64,000 nt of DNA from Rhyzopertha dominica (GCA_025024175.1 QCXZ01000047.1:620001-684000); one strand, 5' to 3'; shown: positions 53,901-64,000, counted from the first letter of the stretch. Translations and numbers: made by a program. The notes: generated by a model not told the origin, from the letters alone.

Positions 53901-56900
53901 TCTAACATTATTACTGAGCGTCCTCATCAAATAATTGTAAATATAGCTGGTTACGTTGTTTTTAAATTAAAAAAGTAATAAAATATTAACATTACTCTAC
54001 AGGGTAATAATGAAAATTTTTTACATTCATTAACTTTAAAGAAAAGCCATAGTGGATTAGCTTACCCTTGCAAGGGTATTATTAAAATTTGTACAGTAAC
54101 AGAACATTTTTTATGTGTTAATGATGCTTACCTCAATAGACAATTTTTTTTTAAATTAAAAGAAAAAATTATGTGTGATTGTCTTCAAACTGACTACTTT
54201 AATACTCTAAAAAGGGACATGCTTTGGAAACAACCAGTAATAACCACATTTATTTTTTGATAGAATCTGTCGTAACAAAATATTTAAATATACAAATACC
54301 TTTTTTGCCAAAAAACAGTCTGAAATTCTATGTCCTGTTAGGAATCAATTAAAAAAATTAATATTGTTTAATGGTGCAGTTTTAATTTTATTAAAAAAAA
54401 TGTAAATAGATATATAATATTTTATGTAGATTATATTTAGTAATATCTGCATCAGTCTATTAATATTATTATGTAGTATTATAGATAGTATGTAAATATG
54501 TTGGTGTATATATTATGAATAAAATGGAGTTCATAAATTTATTTTTTCTTTATCTGCAAGTTTACATGTTTTATCCTTTTTACTTGTCAAAATAAAAGCA
54601 ATTTGGAAAAAAGATATTTAAAAATCACAGTTTATCTTTTGAAAAAATTACAATCATTACCTATATATGTATTATATATATTTAATGTATAAACAAAAAG
54701 TTATTTGTGGCTTTATTAAGCTTAAAATCACAATCTGCCTTTAAAAATATCCTGTTTTGAAGATAATTTTTGCCCAGAAATATCCTATGCAGGTTAAGAT
54801 CGATACGCCACTGACGACCATTGTCTGGTGCCAGATGGTCACACGGCACACTGAGCTATCAAGTGTCCCCTATTTTCCCTTATCTAACTTATTTATTAAG
54901 TCAGAACTGTAATATAGAACAACCGACCATTAATAAATAAATAAATATTATTACACACCTTCTTGGGCAGCTTATCAGCACTACAAATACTCTGCACCAC
55001 CAACTGATTCTCCTGACTTCTACGGATTCTCGACTTGCCAATATCAACATTAGAAGTAAGTCCATTCAGTACATCCTCCAAAGAATTGGAAACCAAAACG
55101 ACATCATCCTTGTTATCCGACTTAAGGGCAGCATCACAGAATTGGTGTAATAATGTTGCACCAATCATGACAGGCCTTTTCATGTTGGAAGTAGTAATGA
55201 CATTTCTGCAGTTTTCTATGAAGACATGCTTCATTTCCTTGTTGTTAAGGACATATACCGTTTGAAATTGGTAGGTCATCGCTTCCTGAAATTCACATTT
55301 TGTTACTTATGCTACAGAAGTATCATAATCATAATTTTCAATTGTGTTAATCTAGAAGGTTCAGAAAAGGCTCGTATCAGAGTGTTGAAAAATGAATTGT
55401 TGGAGTACTAAAAAAAACCAAGGAAACTCCATTTTTGCATGTTGTAAGTTAAAGGCACTATGATGTGTAAAATGTACTGTGAAAATCAGATGTTTAATTG
55501 CAATACGCATACACACTCCATTTTAAACAAATACTGTCAATAAAAAGGAGTTGAATCTTTTTAACTCTATTAAAGTGCTAAATGTAGTTCATGTTTTATC
55601 TGCCACAGTAGTATACAGTAGAGAAAAAGGTCTGCGTACAAGTACAGTGGCACTCTGAACACACAGTAATCCGAGCAATCAAATAATGGAACAATACTCT
55701 GAACACCTTATTGTTAATCCGAATGCTAACAAAATACACCAGTTAGTCACTCGAACTGCAGCAACAGCATCATGCATCTGCGCATAGTTGTCGCCAATGT
55801 TCGTGCTGTGTAACTATATGGTGTTATTGTTTGTTGTACAACATATAAGAGACTTTTTAGCATATTGTTTAGCCACTCCTAGAGAAGAAACATGTCAAAA
55901 AGAAAGCACAGAACGTCGAAAGAACTGTCTTTACATGGTTTATGCAGATGTTAAAAAAAAATAGTAAAAATACATACCATTAGAGCAGCCTCCGCTGTTT
56001 TTTGGACAGGTACACTTCCAAAGGCTATACAAGGAGCACTGTTCTTCAAAATATAGTCAATGATATCAGAACATATGTAAAACACATCACTGCAATCTAC
56101 ATCATAACGCTTTAATATTCCATATTCATTAAGCATTGATAAAACTTTCAGATAATTATGTATTGGACAATCAATCATTCCTTCTTCTATACTACAAAGG
56201 AACAATTCCTTGCATTTTTGTTTAAACAAATCTGTGAAACTTTGTATATCATTTAGCACAACGTGATCATCAATAATTTTACTGCACAAGTATATCAAGT
56301 ATAAAGCAGCAGCTTTTGCCGAGTTTGCAGAATTTACTGAGTTGCATAGCCCAAAGGCTTTCGCCTTCAGTGCATAAGCTTGATGCAGATCAACTTCAAA
56401 AAATGTATTTGCAAGGTTTACAGGACAATATGTTGCAGTAGAATATTCAACGTAATTTTCAAAAAGCCTTTTTATATTGCACTCGCTTGTAAATGGCCAT
56501 TCGTTCATGTTTTCTAGATTCATGTATAATTTGTTCTGTCTCTGGTCATATTTATCAGTTGCAGCAAGATTGTAGGTAGTAAGCAGCTTTGAGGAATCCA
56601 GAAGAAATAGTTCACACATTTGGTAATACAACTTAAATCCAAATTCATTCTGTAAATGGCACCGCACTGATATTCTTGATAAGCAGAACTCACATACTGC
56701 TTTGAGATGTCTTGAGATAAATTTCCAGTCTACTGTTCTTCCTGCATTTATTGTGGCATTCACTGTAATTATCATGTGAGAATAGAACAACCTCAATGCT
56801 TTAAGTGTTCGACTGATGCTTTCCTTCCAAGTATCAGAATCCATAAATGTCAATAGCATGTCATAATAGTTCTTAAATATAATGCTTTGCTTGCTCTTGA

Positions 56901-59900
56901 AGATGCATAAAATCTCAAGACCCAGAAGACCGACGGCTGGATTTGCATGTCTCATAAAGTATCGTAGGTCCCCACCATAATCAGAAGGCTTACACAGACT
57001 TCTTTTTACTGAGTATAATAAGGCATAAGAACTGATCTGAGAATCTAAAGCAGCACATCTCAAAAAATCATAGAAAAGTATGCCGTATTCTTGAACAGCA
57101 GGGGGAATAAAATATTTCTGAACCGACTGAACAAAGCAATCTCTGTAACAAAAAAAGAACATTAACAATATGTTCCTAAATACAAGTTGTCCTACTTTCA
57201 GTTCTCTACATAAGGAACTTATGAATGGTATAAGATACAGAAATGATAAATTTATTTTATTATTTATTTAATTTGAAAACAAATCAGTGCTGGCTCACGT
57301 AGTCTTCAAATTATTTAAAAAATTAAAATCCTAATTTGACTTATTATGAGAACTTGCTGGAAGAAAATCAATATAAAAATATTGCAAATGTTTAGTTACT
57401 TTGTGTTCCACATTCAAACGCCGATTGCGAAAGAATATTTAGCAAGGTCAACTTAATTAAAACCAAGCAACATAGTAAACTTATTACTGATTAATGTATC
57501 ATTTGCTAGTATTCCAAGGACTGCTGGACTTGTTTATCATTTAAACCTAGTCATGGTATGATAAAATCTAACAATTACAAAAATGTATGGTCACAAATCC
57601 AAAGAGAATACAAAAGATGAGAGTTTCTAGATGCACACAAGTTTTCAGTGACGCTGTTGCTTCCGTCCTGACCCTAATGGTACGCAATGAAACATCAGGT
57701 CTTTGTGGTCGCTGGAGAATGCCTTCAGAAGCTAGCGACCGCATAGTTGTTATAGCTGCTTGACAGATTATTTGATAGTGTGAATAGTGGAATCAAAGGT
57801 AACAAAAAAGTGAAACATTTAAGATTACAAACAATTACAACAGGTTCATGTCATCAAGAACTTGTTTGGGATGAAGCCATTCGTGTAATACGAACCATGG
57901 AGTTTGAGAAAGTCAGACCTAACGATCGTGCTAGGCCTGAGGTTCTCAGAAACTTTATACTTACCTTGCAGGGTTCTAAGCTATTAAGATCAAAATTAAA
58001 GTTGTTAGGCTTTACAAAATTTGCTACTCGTTCTTTTAATCAAGATCCCCTAGAAAACTTTTTTGGAGAGCTACACTAATCTAACATTCTACGCTTTCAA
58101 TCCTTAATTTAAAAGTCTTCTTTTAAATAATTTTTCCACATTTCATAATAAACATAGTAATTATGAAAATGATGTAAACCATGGCCTTCATGATACCCTC
58201 AAAGAATTTGTCAAACGGCAATCACAAACTTTAGTAGAGGAAGAATCACATAGTGTACAATTACCACAAATGCCACAAACAATTTTGAATGTTAATTATG
58301 AAAGCCTTCAAACATATGTGGTATCTTACATGGCAGGGTATGTTGTAAAACATTTGCTGCCAATAACAAAAAAAAATGCACTATTTGTTCAAATAGTCTG
58401 TTGCACAACTCTGAACCTCTTGAATTTCATTCTCATATTAGGCAAAAAGATATTGGACAGCAGCTAATATATTGTAATATTCATTTTATAAATTGCTTAG
58501 TACAAATATGCAATATTGTTCATTTCTTTTTGCCTATTGTATCTCATCAAGAGAATTTTGGAAAAAGTATTAGGCAGTTTATAAGAGAAAATATTAGGTT
58601 TAATTTTAAAAACTGTGAGCACAAAATCTTGTTAGAAACTTATTTATGTAATGCATAATGCACATAAACAAATAGTAACAGTTCTATATTTTCTGTTTTG
58701 TTTTTAACATTCTATTCTCATTTATGACAACCATTGTCAGCCTATTGTATTCACAATTATTTGCTAAAAATGTTTGATATATGAAATTTAAGCTGGAAAG
58801 CTTTTTTGTAGTGTGCCCTGCAAAATTTCAATAAAATAGACTTAAACAGTTGCAAGTAGGCCGACGACATTACAATCTAGGAAACCAATAATAAATATTT
58901 AAAACGCACTTGCACTTGCACTAACGGCAAGAGATGGTGCTGATTAACTTCAAATAGTGCATTGGAGGTTGGTATTCTCATTAATATGTTCGGTGTTGGC
59001 AGTGGAAACTGGGTAGCAGGTAGCTGAGCAATGCTACTGTACGGGGGGCTCACTCTGCTTAAAATGCCCCAATTTGCTATCCCCACCACTTGGTAGTTTC
59101 AGATTATGTCCCCTGTGGTGCTGCAGTGATCAAAATAAAAACAAGTTTGGAATTTTGCGGGATGTACAAATTTTTTTTATTTCTGTACAATTTTAACTTA
59201 TGTAATTATACCAATCATTCGATTCTCCAGTAACTTTTAGCGAAATATTGATTACCAGTATGTAAAAATACACACTAAGTATACCAGTGAGGAATCAATT
59301 GCTAAATTTAAGGACTATCTTATGAAATTTCCAAACTATTAGTTCGATATTGCTCTCATCGTCTTATAATATGGCAATGCTGTTAACATTACTCGCTAGC
59401 TTATTAGAACCGTTACAACTCCAATTCTGAATTTCTGGCAGATTATTTGTACTGTACACTAGATTAAATGCAGGCCAAATTCCATATTTTAGAATTTTTT
59501 CTCAGTTGACAGTGGCCTTCTACTTGTTAATGCATATGTAGAATTTATTTTTTGTTTGTCCCAAATCCATTCAAATCCAACTTTGTCTCGAATAGCTCCA
59601 TTTTACGGTACCTACTATAAAGGCTTTTCCTTGTTCATATTATTTTAATTGAAGCTATTAGTGGATGAAGGCATTAAAAAACTTTTTTACTAAATCACCA
59701 AAAAAGATATGCATGAAGGTATTAACTCATTTTCTTTGTGCTGGTACAGACTTTGATTCACAGATTTCACCAGAGATTTAAAAAAATAAAGTTTAAATAC
59801 ATAAAAAAATACTAAATCATAGTTTTTTGTTTTTTTTTGTAGCATTTTAAAACTAATAAAGAATCTCCTACCCACAAGCAGAAAACAGCGACATATTATA

Positions 59901-62173
59901 ACAAGGAATAAGAAAATACATATAACTGGTTAAAACAAGGTTCAACAACTTCAGATACATTTTGCAAAATCCGTTCGCTTTCCTTTACTTTAGCCAACAT
60001 GGGAATCTCAGCAATATGGCAGCATGGTAATAGTAAGCTGCACAACAAGAAGACTTCAGCTGCAAGTACTTCAAAATCATTGCACTAATTTCTTGTAAAA
60101 AAATACCCAAGAAGAACTTAATGTTATTTATATTTATATTATACAATTAAGCATAATAAATCTTATAATTCATTAGGATGTTCTAATAAATTGCATGTAA
60201 AGCTTTATACAGATTCAGTCATAGCTACAAAAATTTCTTATGGCAGAACCAAAAGTGAAGCTTTTGTACAAAATGTTTTTCACGAGAAATTGGCTCATAC
60301 TTAATGCACTACTGCAAATATTTTGTAAAAGAAAAGAAGTTAATTATGTATAGTGATTAATGTGGCGGCCAGAACAGCAACATAAAAGATAGCACTGATT
60401 TTTTGTTTTTACAACAAAATTAGACAATGCCATAACGAATAGAAATGTGTGTGAGGATGGCACCAAAATACAATGGTTAAAAATACAGTGCTATTCATCC
60501 GAAAATGGGCAGCAGTTTGAATTCAAATATTCAAACCCTAAAGAGGTGTTATTCTACAAAATTAACATAGCAAAACATAAGGTACATGAACCAGTTGCTG
60601 CTTTGGATTTGTTTTACCCAAATGGCAGGGTAATAGAGAAAAAGAAAACGCAAGATTTGATTGACCTCTTTTACCATACATTCCTCCAATTTACCACCCT
60701 TTTTATGATATAAAGATGTCCGTACAAGCAATTGATGAACTGGGAGACGAGAACATTGAAGGCATCGAAACAATCTAAGAAACCTAATTTTTCAAGTTAT
60801 TATTTTGTTAAATTTACATAATACAACTATGAGAATAGGCCAGGAATACACAATTTATTTTTTTGAGAACTTTAAAGCAGCCTAACTCACATCAAATTAA
60901 TTTTTTTTTGTGTAAAAAATTTCCACAAAACTTCTATTTTACTTGATTTTGTTATAAAAGAAATGCCTTTGCTAAACTATAAGCTTTAAATAAGTTTATT
61001 TTCTACAAAAAGAGAATATCTACACAATTTCTGATTGTGATTTTCTCTCACTTTATGTTTCGGGGTTAGTCCACTTTAGCTTTCAACGCCTTAATTATTA
61101 GATGTAATGACATTTACCACCGTTATCCACAAGTGTAACCGATCCACGAATTATCTACCCGGTTGATGTACCTTGTAAACTGCTTACAATAATCGAACGT
61201 GAGACATTTCGAACTGATAACTTTTTTAATGCATGTGGTGTACCATATATAAATTTTCTTAAATGCTTACACATAGGCGATATATACATTACAATTTTTA
61301 CTCACTTAGACTGATGCTCCTTGATTTTTGAAAATGCTGGCAAGTAGACAAACGTTTTCCACTCTTCAAAATCCAATTTCTTCACTAATGACACATATAT
61401 ATGTACCCTTTGTGCACCGTCGATATTTGACTGAAAACCATTGAGAACGAAGCAAACCAATGGTTCAGCATAATATAAAACATCGTCCTTTTTTATTTTC
61501 AGTAGTACCTCTGACAGTAAGAAGCATGGAACATCTTCGGCTGTTTTCGTCCTCTCCACCATTTTCACCAGAAGAGAAAGCTTGGCTTTGTAAGGCAATA
61601 ACTGTGTCAAAAGTCTAACTAGATCTTCAAACTGCTTTCGGAGACACTGAACCGAGCCCATCAGTTCCGAGCACTGCGCTAACATATTTAAAACAGTCTC
61701 GTGGTCTAACTGGTCACCACAAGTGTTAATCAATATCTGAGCAGCCTCAAGCAAGCAACGTGTCTCCGGTACAGATTTACCCATCATTTTCATACACTGA
61801 TTCAGAATGAACTGAACTGTGACAATTACATTGCCACTTAATGGTTTCTCAAACTGTAAGAATTTTATCATATACAGAATACCGACTTTAAATCTCAGCA
61901 GATCGCTAATACAAATGTGCACAGAAGCTCCTGGGAAATGCAGCAATGCATGTGATTTGCAATTTAACAGCGATGCAACACATTCGATTATTGTACATGT
62001 AGAATTGTAACACAGAACCTGTAGAGATTCAAGAATTCTCTTTGGTGAGTGCTTAAGATCGAAGCAGATGCAACTGTGCTGCAAAAGCCCCACCGCCTCC
62101 TCTATGGGATCATCCTAATGGACAAGTAAATAACAAGAATGATAATAATTATCAATATTGAACAGCTTACCAT
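46385..62173 (-). CDS. THADA: THADA homologue (tRNA 2'-O-methylation cofactor, DUF2428)
   Basis: This is a host gene with exons 62173-62171 (ATG only), 62114-61306, 57142-55978, 55285-54959, 51718-51522 and 47903-46385. All junctions are GT-AG and the phases fit (0, 2, 0, 0, 2), giving 1339 aa and a TGA stop. It is an alpha-helical, armadillo-like protein throughout. The family signature spans exons 5 and 6: EEFSNPSWRIR joined to NAALQLWKTIVNRVVGQ, matching the THADA/Trm732 segment S.SW.VRN.....F..L..R..G. THADA/Trm732 partners the FTSJ1/Trm7 methyltransferase for 2'-O-methylation at tRNA position 32; insect THADA has also been linked to SERCA and energy storage. The product is shorter than the fly protein (about 1.7 kb of residues), so upstream exons may exist. 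Assignment rests on motif memory. Confidence 0.75.
48596..48649 (-). ncRNA. Hammerhead ribozyme motif, minus strand
   Basis: Read on the minus strand: stem I CTCTACTCCTAC, core CTGATGA, stem II GCCC-CAACA-GGGC (perfect), GAAA, short stem III CTAGT, cleavage triplet GTA, then GTAGGGTGAGAG pairing back to stem I with a small internal loop. All invariant core bases are present. The very short stem III with ACTAGT resembles Penelope- and satellite-type hammerheads that act best as dimers. Confidence 0.8.
48788..48841 (+). ncRNA. Hammerhead ribozyme motif, plus strand
   Basis: Stem I CTCTACCCCTAC, core CTGATGA (48800-48806), stem II GCAC-CAACA-GGGC with one A-G mismatch, GAAA (48820-48823), stem III CTAG, cleavage triplet GTC (cut after 48829), then GTAGGGTAAGAG matching stem I at 10 of 12 positions. 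The core is intact. It is the inverted partner of the minus-strand motif. Confidence 0.8.
48900..49990. other. Intronic AT-rich stretch
   Basis: No gene is recognised. Two N bases lie at 49738 and 49783. Confidence 0.3.
50000..50636 (+). pseudogene. Penelope-like fragment (RT end and GIY-YIG C-terminus)
   Basis: Around 50150 one frame reads YITIPSNGKPSVVIANIIKR then INKTYRVAYK, like the RT-to-endonuclease linker of Penelope elements. The open piece 50385-50633 gives HLSNLNKPDNRQYHFAYHLN, then a helix ending FETLEIYKFAKNRDRIAF, like the C-terminal half of the GIY-YIG domain. The segment with the YIG motif is degraded. It lies antisense in the THADA intron. Confidence 0.5.
50640..51521. other. 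Intronic stretch without genes
   Basis: Nothing is recognised up to THADA exon 5. Confidence 0.3.
51522..51718 (-). CDS. THADA: THADA exon 5, not in a long open frame
   Basis: This 197-nt exon is bounded by TTTTTTCAG and ATCAG|GTAAAA. It encodes PLLNRAVRFLIKVAQESHC and ends ICLEEFSNPSWRIR, with the last Arg codon split (AG|A). Its phase fits both neighbours exactly. Together with exon 6 it forms the diagnostic SW-RN segment. Confidence 0.75.
52219..52386. repeat. Near-perfect palindrome with a Penelope-type hairpin at its centre
   Basis: TAAGATAATATTTTGTCGGA through AATAGTCTGACG (52219-52287) is matched by its inverse at 52318-52386. The centre reads GATTACA-GG-TGTAATC-GAAAC-GTC, a perfect stem followed by the GAAAC/GTC words of a hammerhead. 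The CTGATGA box is not intact. Penelope elements often end in such a hairpin. Confidence 0.65.
52555..54330 (+). pseudogene. P-element/THAP9-like transposase pseudogene
   Basis: The 96-codon piece at 52568-52858 carries SLHFWQFAITLCFFSPKAYD then CIPHRSTIGKRL and EPGFTN. It matches the region between the DNA-binding and catalytic parts of P-type transposases (FSPKAY......PH.STI..W......PGF). Shortly after, VIDEISIHRNTDWDGKKFDG supplies the first catalytic Asp region. Further on come IPLDDIPILVSSREF, IVNIAGYVVFKLKK and HSGLAYPCKGIIKI. The THAP domain and many segments are missing or frameshifted. It is antisense within the THADA intron between exons 4 and 5. Confidence 0.65.
54331..54958. other. 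Intronic stretch without genes
   Basis: Nothing is recognised. THADA exon 4 follows. Confidence 0.3.
54959..55285 (-). CDS. THADA: THADA exon 4
   Basis: It lies between AATTTCAG and AAG|GTGTGT and is 109 codons in phase 0 at both ends. It reads EAMTYQFQTVYVLNNKEMKH to SADKLPKK, with a GATLLHQFCDAAL helix. Confidence 0.7.
55647..55950 (+). mobile_element. 5' end of a Tigger-like element
   Basis: TACAGTGGCACTCTGAACAC with repeated TAATCCGA words resembles a Tigger terminus and subterminal repeats. About 240 bp further an ATG opens MSKRKHRTS then KELSLHG, the usual Tigger N-terminus, which stops after 20 codons. It is truncated against THADA exon 3. Confidence 0.45.
55978..57142 (-). CDS. THADA: THADA exon 3
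   Basis: The acceptor TTTGTTACAG is followed by A-GAT-TGC, completing the split Lys codon and giving DCFVQSVQKYFIPP. The 388-codon helical region includes YALLYSVKRSLCKP and RYFMRHANPAVGLLGLEILC. The donor ATG|GTATGT at 55977 ends a complete codon. Confidence 0.75.
57405..57512 (+). pseudogene. hAT dimerisation-domain fragment
   Basis: One short frame reads VPHSNADCERIFSKVNLIKT then KQHSKLITD and a stop. This is the conserved C-terminal motif of hAT transposases (P.SNA..ER.FS......K). Nothing else of the element is visible. Confidence 0.5.
57607..58658 (+). pseudogene. P-element-like transposase, C-terminal half
   Basis: It begins with KMRVSRCTQVFSDAVASVL, where P/THAP9 transposases have KM.V..A.QVFS. 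The piece 57780-58079 contains LGFTKFATRSFNQDPLENFF, the signature DPLENFFG box of the P-type C-terminus. After a frameshift YESLQTYVVSYMAGYVVKHL and the Cys pair CTICSN follow, then SHIRQKDIGQQLIYC and KNCEHKILLETYLCN. Several frameshifts make it dead. It lies antisense in the THADA intron between exons 2 and 3 and is a different copy from 52555-54330. Confidence 0.7.
58660..60335. other. Intronic stretch without recognisable genes
   Basis: No coding signal, large repeat or element boundary was identified. Confidence 0.3.
60340..60780 (+). pseudogene. Second remnant of the insect DDE-like repeat protein
   Basis: Near 60350 the sequence reads as a decayed YSDxCGGQNSNIK motif, which I take as a catalytic-Asp region in this family. 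The 88-codon piece at 60447 carries NPKEVLFYKINI, HEPVAALDLFYPNGR and KKKTQDLIDL. A shifted frame then has YIPPIYHPFYD, the usual C-terminal ending (KK.DL..LL..IPP..H.FY). It complements the N-terminal remnant at 92-870. It lies in the THADA intron. Confidence 0.5.
60781..61300. other. Intronic stretch without genes
   Basis: Nothing is recognised up to THADA exon 2. Confidence 0.3.
61306..62114 (-). CDS. THADA: THADA exon 2
   Basis: The acceptor CCATTAG precedes GATGATCCC (DDPIEEAVGLLQHSC). The frame is helical and Leu/Cys-rich, ending FSKIKEHQS-K with donor GTGAGT inside the Lys codon. The upstream intron 62170-62115 is only 56 bp. The proposed ATG at 62173 is the last codon of exon 1 and lies downstream of an in-frame TAG, which supports it as a start, but the N-terminus is the least certain part of the model. 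Confidence 0.7.
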
Positions 62174-62536
62174 CACTGGTGCACATTTATACTAGGGCGG
62201 TGTAGAAAACCTAGAATTAAACGTTGGTTATCATGTTTTTGTTATGCTGTGCAATGTGCAAATAGAAACAAAACTTAGCACAAATCAAAGATCTTGCACA
62301 AATAAACAAACCTCAAAAGTTAGGTTAGTTGTCGTGTTCGTGTTCCGTGTTATTAGAACTACCAGCAGTACGGGCTACGGCTGTAGTAGACGGTAGAGAT
62401 GGGTACTGGGTACGTCGTAGAGATGGGCGATATACAAGTTACGGGGGTCTAAGCCAGAATACCAGAGCTATGTTTCGAGTTTTAGTACTGGAGGTACTAA
62501 TACAATTGAAATAACATCCTTTTTCAGCTATTAATA
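62174..62536. promoter_or_regulatory. Probable shared upstream region of THADA and the THAP frame
   Basis: The proposed THADA start (minus) and the THAP ATG at 62537 (plus) diverge from this 363-bp interval, which contains no other gene. A bidirectional promoter is inferred from the layout only; no core motif is convincing. Confidence 0.3.
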
Positions 62537-62793
62537 ATGCGCAAATTAATCTGTTGTGTGGTGGGATGTGAGGCCAGTACGGAAGTTATACACCAATTTC
62601 CGTTAAATAATCCACAAAGATTACTGCAATGGGTAACAGCAACTGGCGATCCAGTAATTGAAAAATGAATAAGCAGCAGTTAAATACCAAGAGGACTTGT
62701 CGAAAACATTTTCCATCGGCATACCGAACTGCAAGCAATAGATTATCATTCACGGCTATTCCTACCTTGGAAGTACCTATTGAAGAAGTTTAA
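62537..62793 (+). pseudogene. THAP zinc-finger domain frame with one shift
   Basis: From ATG at 62537 the protein reads MRKLICCVVGCEAS then IHQFPLNNPQRLLQW, giving the first Cys pair and the HxFP box of a THAP (C2CH) domain. A stop at 62666 lies in an A-run. One missing A there would continue the frame as NKQQLNTKRTCRKHFPSAYR and FTAIPTLEVP, supplying the C-x2-H pair and the AVPTLF-like box, ending at TAA 62791-62793. The domain would bind DNA sequence-specifically. The shift may be a sequencing error in the A-run. Related P-type transposase pseudogenes lie nearby, so it may be transposon-derived or a host THAP gene. Confidence 0.6.
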
Positions 62794-63029
62794 TTCCTAT
62801 ATTATAGCGAAAAGCTTTGTTACAGCTATTCCTATTCAAGACAGAGGAAGATTCCAGAAATCTTGCAGGTCCTTCATCAGCATTATAGCAACCTACTTTT
62901 AAGACTGGCTAGTCCAGCAATAAGTTGTAAGCAAAAGGAAGTAATTTGTTAAATATCTATTTCATTATTTTATTTTTGTCTTAACAGATTCCGTTCAAGG
63001 AATTAGTTACTTGATTTAACACATAATTG

Positions 63030-63160
63030 GACCTTTACAGAAACTGTTTTGGGCAAGACGGACGGTGCGAGGGAACACCACCTTACGCCGAAAGCTAATA
63101 AAATTTTACAAAAAAGTACTTGATTTGAAAAGGCAAGTAAGAATAGTTGTAGGTGTCCAC
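63030..63160 (+). CDS. Possible downstream exon of the THAP gene
   Basis: One frame reads KLFWARRTVRGNTTLRRKLI then KFYKKVLDLKRQV. It resembles the basic LRRK-x(n)-L..K... coiled-coil segment that follows THAP domains in several THAP proteins. No splice-site proof was obtained. Confidence 0.3.
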
Positions 63161-64000
63161 TCAGGGCGATAAGAGCGAGTAGGTGGGGGGGGGGGCAGTT
63201 AGTCACAAAAAGATCACCAGCGTGTGTGTGCGATGCTAATTTATTGCAAATATTCGCGATGGCCCAGTCTTTAACTGAGTGAATCTGAATCTATCAATGT
63301 CCATCTCCTTATTCTTCCCAACCCCCTAAAGAGACGATGAAGTCAGGAAAACTGGGGTAAGTGCGCTTTTCTTTTTTACTATTATAATCACGATCTGGTT
63401 CATAACTAATTTCTATTTATGTTAAATTATACTCTACAGGACGTTCCTGCTTGCCCCCCCCTCCCAAACCAAAAGCTGGGTACGCCCATGACTGGATCTG
63501 GTGTTAATGTATATTCTATATTATAACCAAACAATTGTTACCTATACTTCCAAATTTATTTTCGGCAAAACTAATACATAAATGCCAGCATTTCAACCTC
63601 TCCATTGCATTCTTCAGTGGCTTTATCAAGTACATATAGGTAACTAAATAAAAACAATAAAAACCAGTGAAACATTTGGATAAGCATTTGTTTGTATTAC
63701 ATTTTCGGGTATTCTTTTGTGTGAAGTGGGTTATTTAAGGGCGTAAGGTGTGTGTTTAGCAGGTGGTTTAAAATTTGTTTCATGCAAATAGCCTCTAAGG
63801 GGATCAAGTTGGACGCGTGTTAACAGTTTTATATTTTTGTTGTTGGTTGTGTAAATCCGTGATCTGCTTCAATATTATGCAAATCTAGTGGCGACTTTCT
63901 GTGTCTATTGTTTGAATGATGTATATTATGTCCTTTGAATCTAGAGCTGGGTCCACATTATTTAAAATTTACGTTAAACGTCGAATGTGATACAACAGTT
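63161..64000. other. Window end, nothing firm
   Basis: A G-run lies at 63184-63195. At 63353-63370 ACTGGGGTAAGTGCGC resembles the pogo terminus of 31305, so a truncated pogo end is possible. No gene is recognised. Confidence 0.3.

Overview
The window looks like an AT-rich insect nuclear genome segment in a repeat-dense region. The evidence is GT-AG introns of 56-82 bp, one host gene spread over short exons, and many arthropod-type transposons (Tc1/mariner, pogo/Tigger, hAT, MULE, P element, Penelope, gypsy/17.6). I cannot name the species. There is no sign of bacterial genes, operons or CRISPR.

Layout. 0-7.5 kb: remnants of an insect DDE-like repeat protein, a decayed gypsy/17.6-type LTR retrotransposon with a tRNA-Ser-type primer-binding site, and a Penelope-like element with reverse transcriptase plus GIY-YIG domain. 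7.5-9.8 kb: a mariner-type transposon with an intact 344-aa DD42D transposase inside ~523-bp inverted repeats. 9.9-15.6 kb: an unrecognised RG/Q-rich reading frame interrupted by an element whose two inverted arms are tandem arrays of a 135-bp unit (with a 540-bp higher-order repeat) and which is flanked by a 13-bp direct repeat. 15.65-17.6 kb: a decayed Tigger. 18.36-24.28 kb: a second mariner-type element (DD45D, one 67-bp intron) whose terminal inverted repeats are long arrays of a 287-bp unit.

24.3-31.3 kb: sparse. It holds two possible solo hAT ends, a 62-aa three-exon mini-gene, a tandem series of ~400-bp modules each with three splice-flanked mini-exons, and a decayed mariner. 31.3-40.6 kb: a three-level nest. 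A pogo element contains a MULE, and a hAT sits exactly at the junction between the MULE and its target-site duplication. All three have recognisable ends and large open transposases.

40.6-46.3 kb: fragments of pogo, mariner (minus), a LINE (minus), hAT, and a foldback MITE. 46.4-62.2 kb: a host gene on the minus strand that I recognise as THADA (Trm732 family, DUF2428), with six exons whose phases join into a 1339-aa frame. Its introns are filled with antisense or nested transposon debris: two P-element-like pseudogenes, Penelope pieces, a Tigger end, and an inverted pair of canonical hammerhead ribozymes. A THAP-domain frame starts ~360 bp away in the opposite direction. The last ~1 kb holds nothing firm.

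The most unusual items are (a) two unrelated transposons whose terminal inverted repeats have become satellite-like tandem arrays, (b) the inverted hammerhead pair, (c) the hAT/MULE/pogo nest with target-site duplications readable at each level, and (d) the tandem mini-exon modules.
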